Below are positions 6,121-10,118 of a stretch of 10,118 bases of DNA, in pieces (position 1 is the first letter of the stretch; each line of letters begins with the position of its first letter). The position numbers were made by a program, and so were the translations under genes. Where the stretch lies: NCBI GenBank assembly GCA_964346955.1, contig CAYFWT010000007.1, forward strand, positions 1 to 10,118. Direction: 5' to 3'. The notes under the pieces are model-generated. The model was not told the origin of the DNA and made no database searches. It saw only the letters and a list, made by a program, of their open reading frames with translations. This DNA is from CAYFWT01 sp964346955. GTDB lineage: Bacteria; Patescibacteriota; Minisyncoccia; Portnoybacterales; UBA2143.

Positions 6121-7275
6121 GTGAAAGTAAAGAGAGAGACGAAAGCAAAGGAGGGAAAGACAGTTGACTTCAATGAGAAAAGGGCTTTTGAGATATTTAA
6201 GATTCTAAATGAGGGCTGGCAGAAAAGAACAGGCATTTTCAAAGGGGTGATTTTACCAAATGATCGTTGGCCAAAAGAAGAAGATTGGTCTTCTTCATTT
6301 GTTGATGACAGAGAACGGACTAATTGGTTACTCTGCGTGGCCTTAACCATGCGAGGAGGGATAACCAGTGAAGATCCATTTAAGTTGCTCTGGTATCTAA
6401 GACAAAATATCCCAGAAATGTTTAATCCGGCAGTTGTTTCTGAAGACTGGTCTTCTAAGGAGATTGAAAAGAAACTTATCTGGGGCATTTCAAAAGTTTT
6501 TCCTGATAGTGAAGCCAAAAAGGAGAGGAGAATTAGAGATGATAGTAGGCAAGAGCGAATTGGTTATAAAATACCAGAGATTGCCCGGCATTGGTACCAC
6601 AACCTTAAAGTTCTGAATGAATACTGGGGAGGTAATCTGATAAATGTTTTTTGGGGAGTGACAGAGTTTGAAGAAGCTTTTAGGCGAATTGACTATCGTC
6701 GCAATAGGGAAGCTGGCTTCAGAGGGATGCGTCGGAAAATATTTTCCTTATTGGTTATTTGGTTACAAAAGAAAAATTTGATTCCGATTTTCCCCACCCC
6801 TATCCCGGTTGATATTCAGGCGATGAGGATTCTCTGGTCAACAGAAATCTTAGCCAAGGTTGGTTGGGCTAAGCCATTTGAGCCTGAAGAGAGACATCCA
6901 AAACAGCTAGCCGGTAAATTAACCATCCAAGTTTATGAGCCGTTTGTTGACCAGATAGCTCAATGGTCGCAAAAGTTTTTGGCCAAAAACAATTTTTCCC
7001 ATCTTAACGTTAACCCGGCTCTCTGGGTGCTTGGTCGCTCACTTTGTGCAGAAAGCTTTCAGAACTCCTCTCGTCAGAATGCTCAGCGATACATTGAGAC
7101 GGAAGAGCTTTTGAAAAACCCCGCTCTTTGGCCAAGAAAATACAAAAATCCATGTAGTTATTGTCCCATAGAAAAGTTTTGTCAGTGGGCGATTCCTGCC
7201 GCTCCCCATACCCGCTGGGGATTATTGATCCGATTAGGCAAGAGAGTGCCTTATATCCAACCACGGTTGCCCTAG
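6121..7275 (+). CDS. Divergent HhH-GPD / endonuclease III-like protein with C-terminal Cys cluster
   Basis: From the GTG start this gives 384 residues. The C-terminal half resembles the endonuclease III fold. GMRRK places K206 where endonuclease III has its catalytic lysine (GVGRK). PIPVDIQAMRI places D231 at the catalytic aspartate of its VDTHIFRV segment. The last part reads ALWVLGRSLC (C309), then PCSYCPIEKFCQW with C345-x2-C348-x5-C354. This mirrors the C-x6-C-x2-C-x5-C [4Fe-4S] loop of endonuclease III, but with 35 residues between the first two cysteines. The N-terminal 140 residues are helical, charged and partly unassigned. A base-excision DNA glycosylase/AP lyase or a non-catalytic DNA-binding relative is plausible. 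This is a visual motif match, not a search result. The gene is a single unit with its own promoter and terminator. Confidence 0.6.
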   Translation: MKVKRETKAKEGKTVDFNEKRAFEIFKILNEGWQKRTGIFKGVILPNDRWPKEEDWSSSFVDDRERTNWLLCVALTMRGGITSEDPFKLLWYLRQNIPEMFNPAVVSEDWSSKEIEKKLIWGISKVFPDSEAKKERRIRDDSRQERIGYKIPEIARHWYHNLKVLNEYWGGNLINVFWGVTEFEEAFRRIDYRRNREAGFRGMRRKIFSLLVIWLQKKNLIPIFPTPIPVDIQAMRILWSTEILAKVGWAKPFEPEERHPKQLAGKLTIQVYEPFVDQIAQWSQKFLAKNNFSHLNVNPALWVLGRSLCAESFQNSSRQNAQRYIETEELLKNPALWPRKYKNPCSYCPIEKFCQWAIPAAPHTRWGLLIRLGKRVPYIQPRLP

Positions 7276-7330
7276 GGCAATTGGGATAAGGTTGTTCCTT
7301 ATGATTCTTTGAAAAAACGAAGAAAATAGG

Positions 7331-7366
7331 GGCGTCAAATGATTGAAATTGACGCCTTTTCTTTTT
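7331..7366 (+). terminator. Intrinsic terminator after endonuclease III-like gene
   Basis: GGCGTCAA (7331-7338) pairs perfectly with TTGACGCC (7349-7356) around a 10-base loop, followed by TTTTCTTTTT. It lies 55 bases after the stop codon. Confidence 0.92.
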
Positions 7367-7371
7367 AATAG

Positions 7372-7400
7372 TTGCCAAATTTTTTAATTTGTCATATATT
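7372..7400 (+). promoter_or_regulatory. Candidate promoter of the 336-residue gene
   Basis: TTGCCA (7372-7377), a 17-base spacer and TATATT (7395-7400) lie directly after the preceding terminator and about 50 bases before the next start codon. This promoter lacks the upstream repeat element seen at the SDR and endonuclease III-like genes. Confidence 0.6.
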
Positions 7401-7451
7401 TAGATTTAGCACCTTGTCAATTTCAATATATGAAAAAGGAGGTGAGAAAGA

Positions 7452-8462
7452 ATGAGGAGGATAAATCCAGAAAGGATTCTTAGGTTAATCGCCAGGGATG
7501 TCAGAGTTGTCGAACAAGAAGCTATTGGTGTTTTTGAGATATTTCCAGACTGGGTTGAATTTGTAGAAAATAAATCACCTCGCTTAGGGGTTTTAGCGGT
7601 AGTTGGCCCAGGGAAAGGATTTGGTAGGAGATTTGAGAAAGTGCTCTTGCTTGAAATGGGAGTTAGTCGAGGGCGGCCTTATCATCCGGCCAAGGGCCTG
7701 AAGAGGCAGCTAGGTCAGCCAGAGATTAACAAACGCCGCAAATGGTTCTCTTTGTCCCCAGAACAATATCAATTGGTGGCCCCATTTTTATTCGCCAAAT
7801 TACAGGAATTGACCAATCAGAGAGAATCTACTTGGAAAACCAGTGCGTTTTCGGGTGATCCCTTTATTCTGCCTACTCCAAGATATTATTGGAGTCGTCA
7901 CCAAAAGACTCTTTTTGAGACAGTAAGCTATCAACCTCAGCCAAAGGGTGTCCGCTTTAGTGCCTCGCGAGAAGACGAAGTTCTTCTAAGGGATATCTAT
8001 TGGGCAGAAAAACACCTCAATTCTTATCTCAGAGGGAAATTAATCGGTTTGGCCAAGTTTATTGATTTGCTGCTTAGTTATTATCAAGGGAATAATTGGC
8101 AAGGGGAAAGGTTTCTGAAGCTGCAAAAAGTTCAATGGATTCAAAATGTTCTTAGAGAGAGAAAGTTACCTGCCTACCTGATAAAAGAGATGATGGATTT
8201 GAAAGATAAGAGGGGGTTGCCATTAATAAAAGACAGCCGCTTCGGTGAGATTGCTAAAAAATTTGGAGTTGAGGTTTATCAAGAGAAAACCGAAGAGCAG
8301 AGATTAGCAGAAAAAGCTTTACCTAACCCCTCTCAAAGATTAAGCGAGATACAACTACGAGTGACCACTGGCCTTGAGGCTGACAAAGATTATGTAGTCT
8401 TTGAGATTTTTCCTTCTCATAAGAGCAAAGAAGAACAAAAGGAGGAAGGCCTGCCTTTTTAA
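7452..8462 (+). CDS. Hypothetical protein, 336 residues, family not recognised
   Basis: The ATG has a strong SD (AAGGAGGTGAG) with good spacing, and the frame is intact to TAA, so the gene is real. I do not recognise the family. The protein is soluble, basic and rich in Arg, Lys, Gln and Trp, with no signal peptide or membrane helix. Residues about 170-260 look helical (DEVLLRDIYWAEKHLNSYL, then AKFIDLLLSYYQ). The hexapeptide VFEIFP occurs twice, at 27-32 and 316-321, both predicted strands near the two ends. There are no cysteines I would read as a metal site. The basic surface and the neighbouring endonuclease III-like gene would fit nucleic-acid binding, but that is a guess. It is a single unit with its own promoter and a terminator whose stem includes the last codons. 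Confidence 0.85.
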   Translation: MRRINPERILRLIARDVRVVEQEAIGVFEIFPDWVEFVENKSPRLGVLAVVGPGKGFGRRFEKVLLLEMGVSRGRPYHPAKGLKRQLGQPEINKRRKWFSLSPEQYQLVAPFLFAKLQELTNQRESTWKTSAFSGDPFILPTPRYYWSRHQKTLFETVSYQPQPKGVRFSASREDEVLLRDIYWAEKHLNSYLRGKLIGLAKFIDLLLSYYQGNNWQGERFLKLQKVQWIQNVLRERKLPAYLIKEMMDLKDKRGLPLIKDSRFGEIAKKFGVEVYQEKTEEQRLAEKALPNPSQRLSEIQLRVTTGLEADKDYVVFEIFPSHKSKEEQKEEGLPF

Positions 8463-8485
8463 TCTTTAAAAGGCAGGTTTTTTTT
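8450..8485 (+). terminator. Intrinsic terminator overlapping the stop codon
   Basis: CCTGCCTTTT (8450-8459) pairs with AAAAGGCAGG (8468-8477), followed by eight Ts. The left arm contains the last codons of the 336-residue gene, so coding and termination signals overlap. Confidence 0.93.
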
Positions 8486-8526
8486 ATTTCAAACCTAAAT
8501 GCAGCAGAGGATTAGTTATTTATCTC

Positions 8527-8556
8527 TTGTCATAATGGCTTTAATTGTGATAGAAT
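8527..8556 (+). promoter_or_regulatory. Orphan promoter-like sequence
   Basis: TTGTCA (8527-8532), an 18-base spacer and TAGAAT (8551-8556) form a fair sigma70-type promoter on the + strand. No + strand gene follows. A transcript would start near 8563 and meet the hairpin at 8586-8634 almost at once. It may drive a short RNA, be a relic, or be chance in AT-rich DNA. Confidence 0.3.
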
Positions 8557-8585
8557 AAGCTAATATAGCGATTTTTGACAAATTT

Positions 8586-8634
8586 AAAAGCGCTGAGAAT
8601 GATGATTTTGAGTAATCTTATTCTCAACGCTTTT
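8586..8634 (-). terminator. Hairpin terminator of the 98-residue minus-strand gene
   Basis: AAAAGCGCTGAGAAT (8586-8600) and ATTCTCAACGCTTTT (8620-8634) are 15-base inverted complements with one mismatch. In the minus-strand RNA the mismatch becomes a G-U pair, so the stem is complete on that strand. It begins 19 bases after the stop of the 98-residue gene and ends in TTTTAAATTTG. Confidence 0.75.
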
Positions 8635-8653
8635 AATGGATGGTGGTTCGGTA

Positions 8654-8950
8654 TCATATCTGGCGCTCCTTTCTAAAGCTATCGAGAAATTCTTGAGTTT
8701 CTATTCCGATTCTTTGAAGTGTTTCCTTCTCAAATTGGTCGATTTTTCCTCGGGCTCCTTTAAGACGCTCTTTAAATTCCTGAAGCAGTTCTTCTACCAA
8801 GTTAATCACTTCTTCGGTGTTAAGGTTACTCCAGATAGGTTGAGCATCATCCCGACCTTCTCTTTCTAGAAATTGTGTCCACTCTTCAAGGTCATAGCTC
8901 AAGTCGAATACCGCTCTCCAGCCATTTCTTTTTGCATCCATGGCACGCAT
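8654..8950 (-). CDS. Small hypothetical protein, 98 residues, helical
   Basis: A longer frame begins further upstream, but the ATG at 8948-8950 is the likely start. It has a G-rich SD 5 bases before it, and the upstream extension would overlap the promoter at 9000-9028. The protein is acidic in the first half (RNGWRAVFDLSYDLEEWTQF) and strongly helical from about residue 45 to the end, with charged and leucine repeats that could form a coiled coil. It has no signal peptide, membrane helix, cysteine cluster or recognised domain. It has its own promoter and terminator, which supports a real gene. It is divergent from pcm and shows no functional link to it. The family is not recognised. Confidence 0.75.
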   Translation of the reverse strand: MRAMDAKRNGWRAVFDLSYDLEEWTQFLEREGRDDAQPIWSNLNTEEVINLVEELLQEFKERLKGARGKIDQFEKETLQRIGIETQEFLDSFRKERQI

Positions 8951-8955
8951 TTCAA

Positions 8956-8963
8956 CCACCCCC
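8956..8963 (-). promoter_or_regulatory. G-rich Shine-Dalgarno deciding the start of the 98-residue gene
   Basis: On the minus strand GGGGGTGG lies 5 bases before ATG at 8950. It departs from the GGAGG core seen at the + strand genes nearby but can still pair with the anti-SD through G-U contacts. No other in-frame start has a comparable site. Confidence 0.6.
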
Positions 8964-8969
8964 TTTCTT

Positions 8970-8987
8970 TTAAGGTTAAGGTTAAGG
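8970..8987 (+). repeat. Three tandem TTAAGG hexamers
   Basis: TTAAGG occurs three times in a row between the 98-residue gene's SD and the divergent promoter core. The middle copy sits at the right distance to serve as a weak -35 box for pcm. In the minus-strand mRNA it forms part of the leader as CCUUAA repeats. Confidence 0.85.
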
Positions 8988-9004
8988 AACTCTCTTAGTA
9001 TTAT
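8976..9004 (+). promoter_or_regulatory. Candidate promoter for pcm
   Basis: A weak -35 (TTAAGG, 8976-8981), a 17-base spacer and TATTAT (8999-9004) would start transcription near 9011, about 24 bases before the pcm ATG. The -10 overlaps the minus-strand -10, so the two promoters would compete. The -35 match is poor. Confidence 0.35.
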
Positions 9005-9028
9005 AACATTAAATAAAAAAGTTAGCAA
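9000..9028 (-). promoter_or_regulatory. Promoter of the 98-residue minus-strand gene
   Basis: On the minus strand TTGCTA (complement of 9023-9028), a 17-base spacer and a perfect TATAAT (complement of 9000-9005) form a good sigma70-type promoter. The start would be near 8993, giving a leader of about 43 nt. Confidence 0.7.
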
Positions 9029-9034
9029 CTCAAA

Positions 9035-9679
9035 ATGAATGGCTCTTTAGTTAACCAGCTTATTGAACAAGGCTATCTTAAAAGCCCAGAAATTATTGAA
9101 GCCTTTAGAAAAATTAAACGGGCTGATTTTGTTCCTGAAGAGATAAAAAGAATCCAAGGTGAGGATTTTATAGCTGAATACAATGCTCCTTTGTCGATTG
9201 GTTATGGTCAAACTATTTCTCAACCCTTGACAGTAGCTTTTATGTTAGAGTTACTTAGTCCCCAAGAGGGGGATAAGGTTTTAGATATTGGCGCTGGCTC
9301 TGGTTGGCAGACAGCCATGCTAGCTCAAATTGTCGGACCCAAGGGTTTTGCCTATGCCATAGAACTAATTCCAGAGTTAAAAAATTTTGGCCAGGCCAAT
9401 GTCGGAAAATATAATTTTAGTAATGTCGAATTTATTTGTGGCGATGGGGCAAAGGGATTATCGGATAAAGCTCCTTTTGATAAAATTATTGCCGCCGCCG
9501 CAGCAGCCAGGGGAATACCCCTAGCCTGGAAAGAACAGTTAAAGATTGATGGTCGTTTAGTCACTCCAGTTGCCAATAGCATTTGGTTGCTTATTAAAAA
9601 AGGAGAAAATAAATTTGAGGAAAAAGAATATCCTGGGTTTGTTTTTGTGCCTTTAGTTAACAATAATGAAGATAGTTAA
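9035..9679 (+). CDS. pcm: Protein-L-isoaspartate O-methyltransferase
   Basis: This 214-residue enzyme uses S-adenosylmethionine to methylate L-isoaspartyl residues so that damaged proteins can be repaired in the cytoplasm. The family signature GQTISQP is at 58-64. The SAM-binding motif I, VLDIGAGSG, is at 82-90, and GDGAKG begins at 136, followed by FDKIIAAAAA. Length is normal for the bacterial enzyme. The ATG has no SD and would sit on a very short leader, as for several AT-rich genes in this window. The stop lies 14 bases inside the start of mltG, so the two genes are probably one operon with coupled translation. Confidence 0.93.
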   Translation: MNGSLVNQLIEQGYLKSPEIIEAFRKIKRADFVPEEIKRIQGEDFIAEYNAPLSIGYGQTISQPLTVAFMLELLSPQEGDKVLDIGAGSGWQTAMLAQIVGPKGFAYAIELIPELKNFGQANVGKYNFSNVEFICGDGAKGLSDKAPFDKIIAAAAAARGIPLAWKEQLKIDGRLVTPVANSIWLLIKKGENKFEEKEYPGFVFVPLVNNNEDS

Positions 9680-10118
9680 TAAAAAAAAGTTTATTTATTT
9701 TTTATTTTTTATATTTATATTTTTGGTCGCTTTTTGTTCAGTAGCTGGTTATTTTTTTATTAAACATCAAATCACCACCTCCTTAAGCAGTCAATCAACT
9801 GAACAAACTTTTGTTATAGAAAAAGGGGAAAGCGTGAGAAAAATTGCTGCCCATTTAGAGGAGGCAGATCTGATTAGGGATAGAATTTGGTTTGTCTGGT
9901 ATGTGTTTTATAAAGGCTGGACCACTCAGCTAAAAGCCGGCCAGTATGATTTAAGTCCAGTAATGAACATTCCTCAAATAGCTCAAAGAATTGTTAAGGG
10001 AGAAACAATTTCTCAAGAAATAACAGTGACTATTCCTGAGGGTTTCACTTTAAGACAAATTGATGCTCGGTTAGCTAAAGCTGGTTTAATTCAGGCAGGA
10101 GACTTGCTTGTCCAATCC
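9666..10118 (+). CDS. mltG: Endolytic murein transglycosylase MltG, N-terminal part (3' end outside window)
   Basis: The frame from ATG at 9666 runs 151 codons to the window edge without a stop. Residues 8-32 form a single hydrophobic anchor after a Lys-rich start, typical of an inner-membrane protein with its catalytic domain outside. The rest follows the MltG (YceG-like) pattern: a LysM-like FVIEKGESVRKIAAHL at 49-64, AGQYDLSP at 91-98, IAQRIVKGE at 105-113 and VTIPEGFTLRQID at 121-133. The catalytic glutamate would lie further on and cannot be checked here. MltG cleaves nascent peptidoglycan strands to end their growth. The start overlaps the end of pcm by 14 bases and has no clear SD, so translational coupling is likely. 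Confidence 0.9.
   Translation, partial: MKIVNKKKFIYFLFFIFIFLVAFCSVAGYFFIKHQITTSLSSQSTEQTFVIEKGESVRKIAAHLEEADLIRDRIWFVWYVFYKGWTTQLKAGQYDLSPVMNIPQIAQRIVKGETISQEITVTIPEGFTLRQIDARLAKAGLIQAGDLLVQS

Noticed and set aside
6075..6518. Open frame on the minus strand opposite the endonuclease III-like gene, and similar ones opposite other genes
   Set aside because: It has no SD and no recognisable motif, and it lies opposite frames that show family motifs.
8636..8869. Open frame of 77 codons on the + strand
   Set aside because: It is the complement of the 98-residue minus-strand gene, which has its own promoter, SD and terminator.

Overview
The window looks like a piece of a small, AT-rich bacterial genome, most likely a member of the Candidate Phyla Radiation (Patescibacteria, Parcubacteria-like). 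This is inferred, not proven. It rests on the AT-rich codon usage, the RRM-type RNA-binding protein, several genes without a Shine-Dalgarno (SD) sequence, and intergenic palindromes containing GCC/GGC-rich cores. TGA terminates the copper ATPase and the dehydrogenase at the expected protein ends, so the UGA-recoding CPR lineages are unlikely.

Region 1 (1-4210) is a metal-handling locus on the + strand. It holds the end of a DUF2318 protein with paired CxxC motifs, a membrane protein combining an HMA domain, a SafE/DsbD-like transporter domain, a cupredoxin-like domain and a Cys-rich tail, and a complete Cu(I) P1B-type ATPase (copA). Together they would bind, route and export copper.

Region 2 (4211-8950) is a set of single-gene units, each with its own recognisable promoter and/or terminator and usually a strong SD. 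They are an SDR dehydrogenase, an RRM protein on the minus strand, a divergent HhH-GPD/endonuclease III-like protein with a Cys cluster, an unrecognised 336-residue protein, and an unrecognised 98-residue helical protein on the minus strand. Two of the + strand genes (SDR and endonuclease III-like) are driven by copies of the same promoter module: a conserved upstream element abutting TTGACA. A third, promoter-dead copy lies between the SDR and RRM genes.

The most striking structure is the 474-base gap at 5647-6120. A near-consensus minus-strand promoter at 5973-6001 would give the RRM mRNA a leader of about 320 nt. That leader is filled by two abutting imperfect palindromes (165 and 126 bp), and the outer stem of the first pairs with the RRM gene's own SD. 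This predicts a structured, probably regulated leader such as a cold-shock or autoregulatory switch.

Region 3 (8970-10118) returns to AT-rich, SD-poor genes: pcm (protein-L-isoaspartate methyltransferase) overlapping the start of mltG (endolytic murein transglycosylase), which is cut by the window end. The divergent pcm/98-aa promoters overlap around an ATTATA core, with three TTAAGG hexamers on the minus-gene side.
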